38,408 nt of DNA from an uncultured Ruminococcus sp. (GCA_902776975.1 CACYSI010000015.1:1-38408); one strand, 5' to 3'. Positions 7,874-16,436 are shown, counted from the stretch's first letter. A program made the numbers and translations. Notes: a model not told the origin generated them from the sequence alone.

Positions 7874-7899
7874 GGGACGCCTGATAAAAACGGCGTCCC
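7874..7899 (-). terminator. Terminator of degV
   Basis: GGGACGCC (7874-7881) pairs perfectly with GGCGTCCC (7892-7899). On the minus strand the hairpin is followed by GTATTTTGT. It lies 16 nt past the degV stop. Confidence 0.75.
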
Positions 7900-7915
7900 T
7901 ATCTTTGTTTAACTA

Positions 7916-8794
7916 TTATCTGAATCTGACCTTATCATCGCCCATAAAGAACAGCGCGAGCGTACCGGGTCCAACATGAGAACCGGTCACCGGCTCATAC
8001 ATAACGGTCAGTATCTCTTTAGGCGGCTTTTTCTTACTGATCAGCTCGGCAAGATACTCAGCGTCCTTAGCACAGTCAGCGTGAGCTATACCTACGATCT
8101 GATTCTCATTATCCTTAACAAGCATATTGTATCGCTGAGCAAGCGCCTCAACAGCTCTCCTGCGACCGATCACCTTAGTAAAATTAACTATCTCGCCGTT
8201 CTCGTTGCCCTTGAGTATGGGTTTGATCTGCAGCATGTTGCCGATGACCGCGGCAGATCCCGTCAGTCTGCCGGTGCGACGCAGATACATAAGGTCATCT
8301 ACGGTAAAGACCTGATACATACTCTTCTTCTCTTCTTCGATACGCTTATATACTTCGTCTATATCGCATCCGTTATCGCGATAGTCAGCGGCTCTGAGAG
8401 CAAATATACCCTCACCCAAAGACGCTCCCAGTGTATCTATCGTATATATCTTACGGTCGGGATACTTAGCGGAAAGTTCACCTGTAGCGATCTCAGAACA
8501 ATTGAACGAGCTGCTGATACCGGACGACATACTGATGAAAAGGATATCTTCTCCTTTTTCGAGAAACTGTGAGAAGAAGTCTATATAATTCTGAAAATTG
8601 ATTGCCGATGTTTTGATATCGGCACCGAGGCGCATAGCTTTATAGAACTTTTTACCGTCAAAGCCCTCGGTATCAAGGCAGGAATACTGCTTTTCGCCAA
8701 TCGAATAATGGTAAGGGATGACATAGATATCACGCTCCTTAAGAAGAGCGGAAGGTAAGTTAGCGGAAGTGTCAGTCAATATGGTAAAGCTCAT
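7916..8794 (-). CDS. DegV family fatty-acid-binding protein
   Basis: A 292-residue DegV protein of normal length. Known for the family: DegV/FakB proteins bind a fatty acid between two domains, and FakB types present it to a fatty acid kinase for phospholipid synthesis. Seen: the N-terminal strand with TDTSANLPSALL, the loop MSSGISSSF (about residues 90-98) matching the family ligand-site motif S-S-x-L-S-G/S-T-Y/F, the MYQVFTVDDLMYLRRTGRLTG segment (family motif L-x-Y-L-x-K-G-G-R-I) and the late TGSHVGPGTLALFF motif. AAAGGA 7 nt before the ATG supports the start. It is a single gene with its own terminator; no fakA-like kinase is nearby, so the specific lipid is unknown. Confidence 0.92.
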   Translation of the reverse strand: MSFTILTDTSANLPSALLKERDIYVIPYHYSIGEKQYSCLDTEGFDGKKFYKAMRLGADIKTSAINFQNYIDFFSQFLEKGEDILFISMSSGISSSFNCSEIATGELSAKYPDRKIYTIDTLGASLGEGIFALRAADYRDNGCDIDEVYKRIEEEKKSMYQVFTVDDLMYLRRTGRLTGSAAVIGNMLQIKPILKGNENGEIVNFTKVIGRRRAVEALAQRYNMLVKDNENQIVGIAHADCAKDAEYLAELISKKKPPKEILTVMYEPVTGSHVGPGTLALFFMGDDKVRFR

Positions 8795-9506
8795 GGTTAT
8801 TTCCTTTCGAGAATTATTTTGGTATTTGCTTATATCAGCTGAGTCATCAATATCATAATACTAAATATCAGTCTAAAACACAATCTACAAAGCCAAGTTT
8901 CGCTCTACGGCTTATGCAGACAAATTCTCCGCCGTTACAACATGAGTATACCGAGGATAGAAAAGCCTCTCTACCCGGAGTAGAACTCAGTATTTATGCG
9001 GCTTTCAAAGACGTTGTACGTTTACTCTGTTATCTACGCTCAAAATCTCTTTGTCGGTTTTCGATAACCTGACAATGTGCTACACTGCCCTTGATAAAAT
9101 AAAAAGCTTTCGGAAAAGATCCCTCGACAAGCTCGGGATGACAGCGCATTAGATTATTCTAAAGTCTAAAAAATGCAAAATGATTATAAATACAGTATAG
9201 CCAAAGTAAAGCTCATTGTCAAAGCATTTAGTGAGATATTTCATCACTTTGTAACCCGATGTTCATATAATTCTTTTAAAATATTAACATTCTCGTAACA
9301 ATTAATTCGAGTTTGGAATTAAAGACACTTTATTTTTCTTGTCGAGAATTGTCAAAACTTATCCCAATGGCTTATTTTTCTCTTACATAATTAAAGATTA
9401 CAGCTTGTAACCGAGGTAAAAATGAACATTTTTTGTACATTCTGTACACAAATATGAACAAAATTTAAATTATGTTGGCATTTTAACAATAATTTACTAA
9501 AAATAC
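8795..9506. other. Long intergenic region without a recognisable gene
   Basis: About 700 bp between degV and the promoter of the NlpC/P60 gene. No open frame with a ribosome site and no tRNA or known riboswitch fold was recognised. It contains a short REP-like sequence (9121-9142, with CGACAAGCTCGGGATGACAG), a pair of TGTACA hexamers 9 bp apart (9434-9439, 9443-9448) and an increasingly AT-rich run from 9180. The first half is of more even base composition and may be decayed coding or repeat sequence. Confidence 0.6.
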
Positions 9507-9535
9507 TTGATATTGGAATAATTCTCTGATATAAT
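9507..9535 (+). promoter_or_regulatory. Promoter of the NlpC/P60 gene
   Basis: -35 TTGATA (9507-9512), 17-nt spacer, consensus -10 TATAAT (9530-9535). The predicted start site near 9542 gives a leader of roughly 113 nt, which includes a perfect 12-bp palindrome CGCGAGCTCGCG at 9586-9597. Confidence 0.75.
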
Positions 9536-9585
9536 AATGACAGTTTTGTTACCAAAGTAGTCAAAAAACACTCAAAATCAAGATC

Positions 9586-9597
9586 CGCGAGCTCGCG
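9586..9597. promoter_or_regulatory. Perfect 12-bp GC palindrome in the NlpC/P60 leader
   Basis: CGCGAGCTCGCG is self-complementary, embedded in AT-rich sequence about 45 nt downstream of the predicted transcription start. It could be a dimeric operator. As a hairpin its loop would be too tight unless inner pairs open. Function unknown. Confidence 0.4.
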
Positions 9598-9654
9598 TAT
9601 ATATACTATATATATGTACTAGGCGCTCGATGAACGGATCATATGGAGGTTCTT

Positions 9655-11097
9655 ATGAAGAAGTTCAAGAAAATCATCTCACTTATTATGGTTGTCGCTG
9701 TGATCGCGAGTATCTGTGTTATAGGTACCGTCAACTCAGGAGCGGCGGCTACCGGCGCAGGTCTTGCCGAATGGGCACTCAGAGCTTACAACGAAGGCTG
9801 GTCCTATGTATGGGGCGGCACATCAGTAGGTGCTGTAGACTGTTCGGGACTTATTTGGTCCTATTGCGGCGGCAACAGAACAAGCATGCTCTCTGACGCT
9901 CAGGAGAACGGCAGAGATTGGGGTTATGTCAGCAGCGGAATCCCCAGAGTTCACGGCTTAGGTCTCTCCAGACCCGGTCATGTAGGCGTATATATAGCAG
10001 ATAATATGGAAGTTGACGCTCGCGGCTCCGACTACGGCGTATGCTATCAGGAGATCGGCGGCTGGAAGACATACAGCTTTGACTCTACAGGCAGATGTGA
10101 TGAAGATGTAGACGCTTCTTCCTCATCTTCAAGCAGCTCATCATCTGAGACTTCCGGCTCCTCTTCCTCATCGAACGACAACGGTCCTCTTAAGAAGGGT
10201 TCTTCAGGCTCTCTGGTAGAGAAGCTCCAGCAGCGTCTTCAGGAGCTCGGTTATTATACAGCAGCTGTCGACGGTGACTTCGGTGAAATGACCGAAAAGG
10301 CATTCAAGGCATTCCAGCAGAACGCAGGTCTGTATGTGGACGGTATCGCCGGCTCCGATGCAGAGTACCTCTACTCTGATGATGCTCCCGCATATAAAGA
10401 AGAAAAGGCTGATGACTCTACAGAAGCAGAGACAACAGCTGAAGAAGATAAGCTCACTGCTAAGGCAGAAGATGAAGAGGTCGCCGATACAGGCGTAGTC
10501 GCTGACTTAGCTCCCGAAACACAGGAGCAGCCCGCCGAATCCACAGAGCTGGTATACGCTGTAGGCGACAGCGGTGAGGATGTAGCTAAGATCCAGAACA
10601 GACTTATCTCTCTCAATTATCTTGAGGGCGAAGCAGACGGCGACTTCGGCAACGCTACCGAAGAAGCTGTAAAGGGCTTCCAGCTCGGCAACGATCTTGC
10701 AGCTACAGGCGTTATCGAACAGACCACTTATGATGTACTCTTCTCTGACAGCGCAGTAGCCGCTGAGAAGGAAGAGCCCGCAACTCCCGATAAGGAAGAT
10801 GACAAGGCAGCAGGTACAACATCATCCAACGCGCCTGCAGAGAGCGGCGTAAAAGCTCCCGCAAGCACTCCTACAGCCCCCAACACCGATGTTGAGGTCA
10901 AGACAGCTGAGCTCTCTTCTAAGAGTGTAGCCGCTGTAGCTGAGTCTCCCCTCTTCAAGCAGAGCGCTAACGGCACAAACTTCGAGTTCATCATCTGGCT
11001 GGGCATCATGATAGTTGTTATGCTGATCGCTTTCACTATCGTATATGTAGTTGAGAAGAAGAAGCAGAAAGCCAATCAAGGCAGAAGATATCAGTAA
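9655..11097 (+). CDS. Secreted NlpC/P60 peptidoglycan hydrolase with two PG-binding repeats and C-terminal anchor
   Basis: A 480-residue cell-wall endopeptidase. N-terminal signal sequence (MKKFKKIISLIMVVAVIA) ending near GAAA; NlpC/P60 domain at about 33-145 with YVWGG, catalytic C63 (VDCSG) and H109 (RPGHVGVYI); a serine-rich linker at 154-173; peptidoglycan_binding_1 repeats at about 182-240 and 305-365 (each with VDGDFG or ADGDFG); an acidic, alanine/proline-rich spacer; and a C-terminal membrane helix (about 450-470) followed by VEKKKQK. Known: such enzymes cleave stem-peptide bonds, typically gamma-D-Glu-diamino acid. The start is the ATG at 9655, with GGAGG (9645-9649) 5 nt upstream; an in-frame ATG at 9643 overlaps this ribosome site and is less likely. 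The C-terminal anchor suggests the enzyme stays membrane-tethered while binding the wall. Codon use looks like a well-expressed gene. Confidence 0.93.
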   Translation: MKKFKKIISLIMVVAVIASICVIGTVNSGAAATGAGLAEWALRAYNEGWSYVWGGTSVGAVDCSGLIWSYCGGNRTSMLSDAQENGRDWGYVSSGIPRVHGLGLSRPGHVGVYIADNMEVDARGSDYGVCYQEIGGWKTYSFDSTGRCDEDVDASSSSSSSSSSETSGSSSSSNDNGPLKKGSSGSLVEKLQQRLQELGYYTAAVDGDFGEMTEKAFKAFQQNAGLYVDGIAGSDAEYLYSDDAPAYKEEKADDSTEAETTAEEDKLTAKAEDEEVADTGVVADLAPETQEQPAESTELVYAVGDSGEDVAKIQNRLISLNYLEGEADGDFGNATEEAVKGFQLGNDLAATGVIEQTTYDVLFSDSAVAAEKEEPATPDKEDDKAAGTTSSNAPAESGVKAPASTPTAPNTDVEVKTAELSSKSVAAVAESPLFKQSANGTNFEFIIWLGIMIVVMLIAFTIVYVVEKKKQKANQGRRYQ

Positions 11098-11130
11098 TAA
11101 ATTATCAGTTTCAAACAACTGACTGACACA

Positions 11131-11164
11131 AAAGGCGGTACGGCGAGAGTCGTGCCGCTTTTTC
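11131..11164 (+). terminator. Terminator of the NlpC/P60 gene
   Basis: AAAGGCGGTACGGC pairs with GTCGTGCCGCTTT through a GAGA loop (G-U pairs allowed), followed by a T-run to 11163. It begins 34 nt after the stop codon. Confidence 0.75.
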
Positions 11165-11246
11165 GTTAGCGGTTTTTTATTCGGCTGAGATAATCACAAG
11201 TCGATAAGCGTATCAATAACTTAATCATGACAATTATAAATAAAAA

Positions 11247-11273
11247 TGAACCTTTCCCCTCCCCCAACGCTCT
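11247..11273 (+). promoter_or_regulatory. Candidate ECF-type promoter ahead of the anti-sigma/sigma pair
   Basis: TGAACC (11247-11252), 15 nt, then CGCTCT (11268-11273) resembles the ECF sigma pattern with an AAC core at -35 and CGTC-like -10. It lies about 44 nt before the first gene. ECF operons are commonly autoregulated. No good sigma-A promoter was found in the same stretch. Low certainty. Confidence 0.35.
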
Positions 11274-11316
11274 AATATACAGTATCGATACATTTGAGTT
11301 ATAAGGAGTTGTAATA

Positions 11317-12690
11317 ATGCAAGACAAAATCAAAGAAGCGTTCAAGCTCGTACCGGAAAGGTTTAAGTATACAATAACCGAGGCAATACATGACGCGGAG
11401 CTTGGAGCTTACCCAAATAAGAATCCCATATCAAAAGGATGGAAGATCGCTGTTGCCGTTATTCTTATCGCCGCGCTGATACCTACAGCGGTATTCGGCG
11501 CAAGTAAGCTGTATGAGCTTATCGCTAAACCTATAGATGACTACGGTCTCGAGATCGATATAGAGCGCGAAACAAAAGCTGTTTATCCCGAATATGTCAA
11601 GATGCATGTTGAGATACCCAAAGGCTTTGCTGCGTATTCTCCCGAACCGGATAATATGAAGTTCTACAGTGTCAGCGCAAGCGAGAAGTACACCGACGGC
11701 TACTCCCTCTACCCTATGCGGTTTTATAACGCTACGAAGATGAAGGAGTATATCGGAAACGTTGAAAGTTCAGAAGAACGCATAGTAGACGGTCATCAGG
11801 CATACGAGGTCAAGATGATCAACGGCACATGGAGCCGACTGTACGTTTACTATGAAGATGTGAACGTGCTGTTGCTGATCTACCATAAGGACGTTACCGA
11901 CTCTCAACTGGAAGACTTCGTAAAGGGCATCAGCTTTACCGAAGGTACAGCAAGCGATTTCACCGTTCTCTTTGATCCGGTAGACGAACGACCTCAGGAG
12001 CAAAGCAGCTATGCCTATGACGCGACATATGTCGAATATCCTCTCAACACAAAACTGACCTTTGAGGATCATCCGTACAAATATGATGAGAGCGTGTACT
12101 ATACCGCAGAGATAAGTAATGTACGGACTCTCGATAATATCACGGAGCTTGACGAGAACTGCTTCAACCCGTCATTAAGCAAATATGAGATATCAGATGA
12201 CAACGGTTATCTTAATCCTAATACAGTCAACACAATAAAAGATGGCGACGGGTTCAACAGCACAGACGAGCTCTTAAATACCGAGATAAAGGACCAAACA
12301 ATGGTGCTGGCTGATATCACCTACACGAACCTCAGCGACGAGGATATAGAGTTGTATATACCCTATCGCATTAACATATTTGACTGCAACAGCGACGGAA
12401 GCTACAAACAGGCAAATATAGTTGACCTCGATAACAGAATCTACACAACCGATATATGCGACGGCGAGATGGCATACATCAGTCCGCACGGAGCGGGTAA
12501 AAGCTTCTATATCCTGACGCTGCACGCGGGCGAAACACTTACCGTGACCGTTGGATCACGAGTAAACACCGATATATTGGATAAGGCGTATTTCGTCCTT
12601 AACGGTGTGAGCGATGTTGCAGACCCCGCTCCTGAGGGCAAGGGTTATCAGACTGTCTATCTCTTCAAGGTAACAGACAATGATAGATAA
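11317..12690 (+). CDS. Probable membrane anti-sigma factor with extracytoplasmic sensor region
   Basis: A 457-residue single-pass membrane protein. Residues 1-42 are cytoplasmic and amphipathic, 43-63 form one membrane helix (KGWKIAVAVILIAALIPTAV), and the rest is predicted outside. The proximal outer part (about 70-205), with IPKGFAAYSPEPDNM and DGHQAYEVKMINGT, resembles DUF4367-type domains of clostridial anti-sigma proteins. The distal part (about 225-455) is beta-rich (LADITYTNLSDEDIELYIPY) and resembles DUF4352-like immunoglobulin folds. AAGGAG 8 nt upstream supports the ATG. The gene overlaps the ECF sigma gene by 11 nt, so the two are translationally coupled. The very short cytoplasmic segment would have to hold the sigma-binding helix. 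The anti-sigma role is inferred from architecture and coupling. Confidence 0.65.
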   Translation: MQDKIKEAFKLVPERFKYTITEAIHDAELGAYPNKNPISKGWKIAVAVILIAALIPTAVFGASKLYELIAKPIDDYGLEIDIERETKAVYPEYVKMHVEIPKGFAAYSPEPDNMKFYSVSASEKYTDGYSLYPMRFYNATKMKEYIGNVESSEERIVDGHQAYEVKMINGTWSRLYVYYEDVNVLLLIYHKDVTDSQLEDFVKGISFTEGTASDFTVLFDPVDERPQEQSSYAYDATYVEYPLNTKLTFEDHPYKYDESVYYTAEISNVRTLDNITELDENCFNPSLSKYEISDDNGYLNPNTVNTIKDGDGFNSTDELLNTEIKDQTMVLADITYTNLSDEDIELYIPYRINIFDCNSDGSYKQANIVDLDNRIYTTDICDGEMAYISPHGAGKSFYILTLHAGETLTVTVGSRVNTDILDKAYFVLNGVSDVADPAPEGKGYQTVYLFKVTDNDR

Positions 12691-13153
12691 CAACAGCTTT
12701 GAGATGTTGGTCACGGCGCATACCGACACCATGTATCGGATATCTATGTCTATGCTGAAAAGCGAAGACGACGCTCAAGACGCAATACACGAGACTGTAC
12801 TGATCGCTTATCAAAACAGAAACAAGCTCAGACAGGAACGATACTTCGGCACATGGCTGATAAGAATACTAATAAACCAATGCAACAAAATGCTGAAAGA
12901 ACATAAACGTTTCGAATCTCTCGGCGACCGATTACCCGATATCACTTCTCGCGATAATCCATATATTTCTGTGGAAATAGGTGAAGCTATAGACAGTCTA
13001 CCGGAGAAGATCAGGCTTGCCGTTATTCTTTATTATGTCGAAGATTATTCCATTAAAGAAATAAAAGGTATTTTACACATACCCGAAGGTACAGTTAAGA
13101 GCCGTTTGAATAAAGGCAGAAGACTTCTCAAAGTGTTTCTGAACGATCAATAG
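12680..13153 (+). CDS. ECF-family RNA polymerase sigma factor
   Basis: A 157-residue sigma-70 family factor of extracytoplasmic-function type. Region 2 spans about 8-72 (MLKSEDDAQDAIHETVLIAY, then FGTWLIRILINQCNKML) and region 4 about 100-152 (LPEKIRLAVILYYVEDYSIK, then IPEGTVKSRLNKGRRLL), the latter containing the helix-turn-helix for the -35 element. There is no region 1.1 or 3. The start ATG at 12680 lies inside the end of the upstream membrane-protein gene, with AAGG 9 nt before it. The order anti-sigma first, sigma second is the reverse of the usual order and suggests that sigma production depends on translation of its partner. Its regulon is unknown; wall-stress genes such as the NlpC/P60 gene upstream are candidates only by proximity. 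Confidence 0.92.
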   Translation: MIDNNSFEMLVTAHTDTMYRISMSMLKSEDDAQDAIHETVLIAYQNRNKLRQERYFGTWLIRILINQCNKMLKEHKRFESLGDRLPDITSRDNPYISVEIGEAIDSLPEKIRLAVILYYVEDYSIKEIKGILHIPEGTVKSRLNKGRRLLKVFLNDQ

Positions 13154-13198
13154 GCGATTTATACAAAATTCTCGGACAATTTCTATATAACACACTCA

Positions 13199-13228
13199 TT
13201 GAAAATACACCGTAAAAAATACTATAAT
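13199..13228 (+). promoter_or_regulatory. Promoter of fucO
   Basis: -35 TTGAAA (13199-13204), 18-nt spacer, -10 TATAAT (13223-13228); GGAGG precedes the ATG at 13259 by 6-7 nt. This fits an independently transcribed, well-expressed gene. Confidence 0.7.
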
Positions 13229-13258
13229 ATATATATAATAATTTTACGGAGGTAAAAA

Positions 13259-14407
13259 ATGGCAAACAGAATCATACTCAACAACACTTCCTACCATGGT
13301 AAGGGCGCTATAGCAGAGATACCCGCTATAGCCAAGGCTAAGGGCTTTACAAAGGTACTTGTATGCACAGACCCCGATCTGCTCAAGTTCAATGTAGCTC
13401 AGAAGGTGACCGCGCTGCTTGACGAGGCGGGCATAGCTTATGAGATCTTCTCAGAGGTCAAGGCTAATCCTACCGTAGAGAACGTTCAGGCGGGCGTCGC
13501 GGCATTCAAGGCGGCAGGAGCCGACTCTATCATAGCTATAGGCGGCGGCTCAGCTATGGATACCGCTAAGGCTATCGGCGTCATCATCACAAATCCCGAG
13601 TTTGAAGATGTACGCTCGCTCGAGGGCGTAGCTCCCACTAAGAATCATGCCGTACCCACTATCGCCGTGCCCACAACAGCCGGAACAGCCGCAGAGGTAA
13701 CTATCAACTATGTTATCACCGATGTGCAGAAAGAGCGCAAGTTCGTATGCGTAGACGAGCATGACATCCCCGAGACCGCGGTCATCGACCCCGATATGAT
13801 GAGCTCTATGCCCAAGGGACTGACCGCATCTACCGGTATGGACGCGCTGACACACGCTATAGAGGGCTACACAACTGCCGCGGCGTGGGAGATGACAGAT
13901 ATGTTCCATCTCGAGGCTATACGCCTGATCTCAAAGCATCTGCGCGGCGCTGTAGAGAACAAGCCCGAGGACAGAGAAGGCATGGCTCTGGCTCAGTATA
14001 TAGCGGGTATGGGCTTCTCAAACGTAGGACTCGGCATAGCTCACTCTATCGCTCATACTCTCGGCGCTCACTATGACACGCCTCACGGCGTAGCCTGCGC
14101 TATGATGCTGCCGATAGTCATGGAGTACAACCAGGAGTACACCGGCGAGAAATTCCGCGAGATAGCTCGCGCTATGGGCGTAGAAGGCGTAGACGGCATG
14201 ACTCAGGCTGAGTACCGCAAGGCTGCTATAGACGCTGTTAAGAAGCTCTCCGCCGATGTAGGCATCCCCGAGAAGAACGACAAAGTAAAGGCGGAGGATC
14301 TCGATGTTCTCGCCGCCGACGCGTACGCAGACGCCTGCCGTCCCGGTAATCCCCGCGACACCAACGTCGAAGATCTCAAAGAACTTTATAAGAAAATAAT
14401 GCCCTGA
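13259..14407 (+). CDS. fucO: Lactaldehyde reductase / propanediol oxidoreductase (iron-dependent)
   Basis: A group III (iron-containing) alcohol dehydrogenase of 382 residues. It reduces L-lactaldehyde to L-1,2-propanediol with NADH in anaerobic fucose/rhamnose fermentation, or can act on similar short aldehydes. The sequence parallels E. coli FucO closely: the N-terminus ANRIILN, the nucleotide-binding GGGSAMDT (95-102), ADVRSLEG-like EDVRSLEG, VPTTAGTAAEVTINYVIT and KFVCVDEHDIP. Metal ligands are D195, H199, H262 and H276, each one position before their E. coli counterparts. Strong promoter and ribosome site, own terminator and biased codon use suggest high expression. No fucose or rhamnose catabolic gene is nearby, so here it may act as a general fermentative aldehyde reductase. 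Confidence 0.93.
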   Translation: MANRIILNNTSYHGKGAIAEIPAIAKAKGFTKVLVCTDPDLLKFNVAQKVTALLDEAGIAYEIFSEVKANPTVENVQAGVAAFKAAGADSIIAIGGGSAMDTAKAIGVIITNPEFEDVRSLEGVAPTKNHAVPTIAVPTTAGTAAEVTINYVITDVQKERKFVCVDEHDIPETAVIDPDMMSSMPKGLTASTGMDALTHAIEGYTTAAAWEMTDMFHLEAIRLISKHLRGAVENKPEDREGMALAQYIAGMGFSNVGLGIAHSIAHTLGAHYDTPHGVACAMMLPIVMEYNQEYTGEKFREIARAMGVEGVDGMTQAEYRKAAIDAVKKLSADVGIPEKNDKVKAEDLDVLAADAYADACRPGNPRDTNVEDLKELYKKIMP

Positions 14408-14424
14408 TAAGCGATTTTGAACGC

Positions 14425-14464
14425 AAAAAGGTACTGCCGCTCATAGAACGACAGTACCTTTTTT
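14425..14464. terminator. Bidirectional terminator between fucO and the diguanylate cyclase
   Basis: AAAAAGGTACTG (14425-14436) pairs perfectly with CAGTACCTTTTT (14452-14463) around a 15-nt loop. A-run and T-run on either side make it usable by both convergent genes. Confidence 0.85.
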
Positions 14465-14498
14465 ATATACCAAAAGTTGAGAAGGATCAAACGATATG

Positions 14499-15644
14499 TT
14501 AATGATTCATATAATACTCCGCTTTAGCCGCGTACATAGCCTGATCGGCTTTTTTTGTAAGCTCCTCAGCTGTAAAGCCCTGATAATCCGAAGCGCGTGC
14601 GTAACCCGCCGCAATATTAAGGGAGAAATCCGATCTGTCACGCGACCATAGCTTTGTTTCTTCCTGCAGTCGAAGAAGAGCAGACTCTGTTTCTTCCTTA
14701 CTCATGTTCGTCATCACGACAAACTCGTCTCCGCCTGTCCTGTAGCAAAGCCCCGCGCTGCCGAAGGCTTTTTCTATACAGCGGGCGGCGCCGATTATGA
14801 GTTCGTCTCCGGCGTCATGTCCCACGGTATCGTTGACCGTTTTCAGTCCGTTGATATCTAAGACAAAAACGGTAAAATCATCAGGCAGCGAGTCGATGTC
14901 GCTGTATCTGTCGATAGCTTTTGTGTAAGCATATCGGCTCAACACGCCGGACAGAACATCTTTCATCAATTCTTTCTGCTGTTTTGTGACCTGCTCATCA
15001 GCCGCCATCTTATAGAACTCCGCGTAATGGATGAACATCAGCGCCACTCCGATCGTGAGCGCGACATACGCTGTTCTGAACTCGGATCCGAGAATCTCCT
15101 GCATACTGATCCCGACGATTATCAACAGTATCACGGAGATAAGCGAAGCCCTGTTCTGCTTGCGATATGAAAGACTGAACAACAAAAACTCGGCGGTCGT
15201 CAAAACTATTATCAGCAAATACAGCGCTATGTAAACGCCGTACAGCGGACCGTGAGAATAATGATGCCCTTCGTCGATGACCACCATCCAACCGTTGAAG
15301 CAGGCAACAATCTGGAAAAGCGTGTTGCAACCGAGAGCGATCATAAGGGCTTTGTACAAGCGATTTCGGATACTCATCTGAGCGACCAGCGCTCCTCCCG
15401 CCATCGGAGTCAAAATGTAATCGAAGCATTTGACCAGCGACAACATCCATACAGGTATATCCTCGTTGCCGCTGAACTGAACACCAAGCCACTCGGCTAA
15501 GGCGGACAGCGCTATTATCCCGTATGTCAGATAAAAAAGCCGCTTTTCCTTCTTACCGATCCAACTGTTCTCATGTACCAGAATGCAAAGTACGATCAGC
15601 GCCATCCAGCAGAGTGCGATCAAAACAGTATAATAGCTAACCAA
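14499..15644 (-). CDS. Membrane-bound GGDEF diguanylate cyclase
   Basis: From a TTG at 15642-15644 the product has 381 residues: about seven membrane helices over residues 2-210, then a short coiled segment (VTKQQKELMKD) and a GGDEF domain at about 225-380. The active-site loop reads YRTGGDEF (GGDEF at 304-308), and the substrate-binding segment LDINGLKTVNDTVGHDAGDE is intact, so it should make cyclic di-GMP from two GTP. The residues before GGDEF do not form an RxxD inhibitory site. I prefer the TTG because GGAAGGAG lies about 10 nt upstream and the sequence becomes hydrophobic immediately after it. An upstream ATG at 15830 would add 62 residues of poorly biased sequence running into the divergent promoter. 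It diverges from the XRE-receiver regulator at 15837, so co-regulation is plausible. The ligand sensed by the membrane domain is unknown. Confidence 0.88.
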   Translation of the reverse strand: MVSYYTVLIALCWMALIVLCILVHENSWIGKKEKRLFYLTYGIIALSALAEWLGVQFSGNEDIPVWMLSLVKCFDYILTPMAGGALVAQMSIRNRLYKALMIALGCNTLFQIVACFNGWMVVIDEGHHYSHGPLYGVYIALYLLIIVLTTAEFLLFSLSYRKQNRASLISVILLIIVGISMQEILGSEFRTAYVALTIGVALMFIHYAEFYKMAADEQVTKQQKELMKDVLSGVLSRYAYTKAIDRYSDIDSLPDDFTVFVLDINGLKTVNDTVGHDAGDELIIGAARCIEKAFGSAGLCYRTGGDEFVVMTNMSKEETESALLRLQEETKLWSRDRSDFSLNIAAGYARASDYQGFTAEELTKKADQAMYAAKAEYYMNH

Positions 15645-15782
15645 ACCGTGATCACTCCTTCCGGCAGGCGCCCGAATATATATAAATGGTTTCTGTTTAC
15701 ATTTAATTATTTCGCAAAATCGCAGATTTTTCAAGGGGATGTACCAGAAAGTCACCCCACGCTGAAAATCAATTCTTGCGTT

Positions 15783-15810
15783 TGCGCAATAAATTATGTA
15801 AACTATAGAT
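15783..15810 (+). promoter_or_regulatory. Possible promoter of the XRE-receiver/kinase operon
   Basis: TTGCGC (15783-15788), 16 nt, TATAGA (15805-15810), about 27 nt before the ATG at 15837. The -35 match is imperfect; the intergenic region is shared with the divergent cyclase gene. Confidence 0.4.
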
Positions 15811-15836
15811 AAATCAACATCAAGGAGCAATACAAA

Positions 15837-16436
15837 ATGAGTATGCTTTTTGCAGAAACATTGAAAAAAATAAGGACGGAAAAGGGGCTTACTCAGCGCG
15901 AGCTTGCCGAGCGGCTGTATGTGACCCGTACATCGGTCAATCGTTGGGAAAACGGTACCAGGCTTCCGGACGCTGCTATGATCCTGAAGCTCTCCGAAGC
16001 CTTAGGCGTAGATATCTACGTCCTGTTTAACGCTGCGGCTGAAAGCGACTGCCGTCCTAATGTCATCATGCTTGACGATAACAAGATCATCCTCAATGGA
16101 GGTCTGCCGATATTGGAGGCGGTCATGCCAAACGCTACAATAACCGGCTTTACCAAGCCGATGGACGCGATCGAATATGCCAAAGCCAACCGTGTATCAC
16201 TTGCTTTTTTAGATATAGAGATGGGAAACATCAGCGGTCTGGACGTATGCCGTGGTCTTCTCTCGATTTATCCGCGTACAAACGTGATCTTCTTAACTGC
16301 GTACCCGTCTTACGCGATCGACGCGTGGGAAACAGGAGCGAGCGGTTTTATGATCAAGCCGATCACCTCCGGGGATGTACGCAATCAGCTCGAAAAGCTG
16401 CGCTATCCGTTTTCGCCGGGAGGGATCGATGCATGA
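15837..16436 (+). CDS. XRE DNA-binding domain fused to a response-regulator receiver
   Basis: A 199-residue regulator with an unusual domain order. Residues 1-66 form a Cro/CI helix-turn-helix (LTQRELAERLYVTRTSVNRW, then a WENGTRLPD turn), and 75-190 form a CheY-like receiver. The receiver has acidic D80/D81, phosphoacceptor D126 (FLDIEM), T154 (FLTAY) and K174 (IKPI), so phosphorylation should work. Most LytS-type kinases pair with receiver-LytTR proteins; here the output is an N-terminal XRE domain and there is no LytTR domain. AAGGAG 9 nt upstream supports the start. Its stop overlaps the kinase start by 4 nt (ATGA), pointing to one two-component system. A likely mode, by inference, is phosphorylation-driven dimerisation on a palindromic or tandem operator. 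Confidence 0.9.
   Translation: MSMLFAETLKKIRTEKGLTQRELAERLYVTRTSVNRWENGTRLPDAAMILKLSEALGVDIYVLFNAAAESDCRPNVIMLDDNKIILNGGLPILEAVMPNATITGFTKPMDAIEYAKANRVSLAFLDIEMGNISGLDVCRGLLSIYPRTNVIFLTAYPSYAIDAWETGASGFMIKPITSGDVRNQLEKLRYPFSPGGIDA

Noticed and set aside
9200-9654. Cyclic di-AMP (ydaO-type) riboswitch before the NlpC/P60 gene
   Set aside because: Such riboswitches occur before wall hydrolase genes, but I could not find the conserved core in the leader. The predicted transcript leader of about 113 nt is also short for it.
16247-16432. Earlier start for the histidine kinase
   Set aside because: The upstream extension is the shifted-frame shadow of the receiver domain. The ATG at 16433 has a ribosome site and a 4-nt overlap with the regulator stop.
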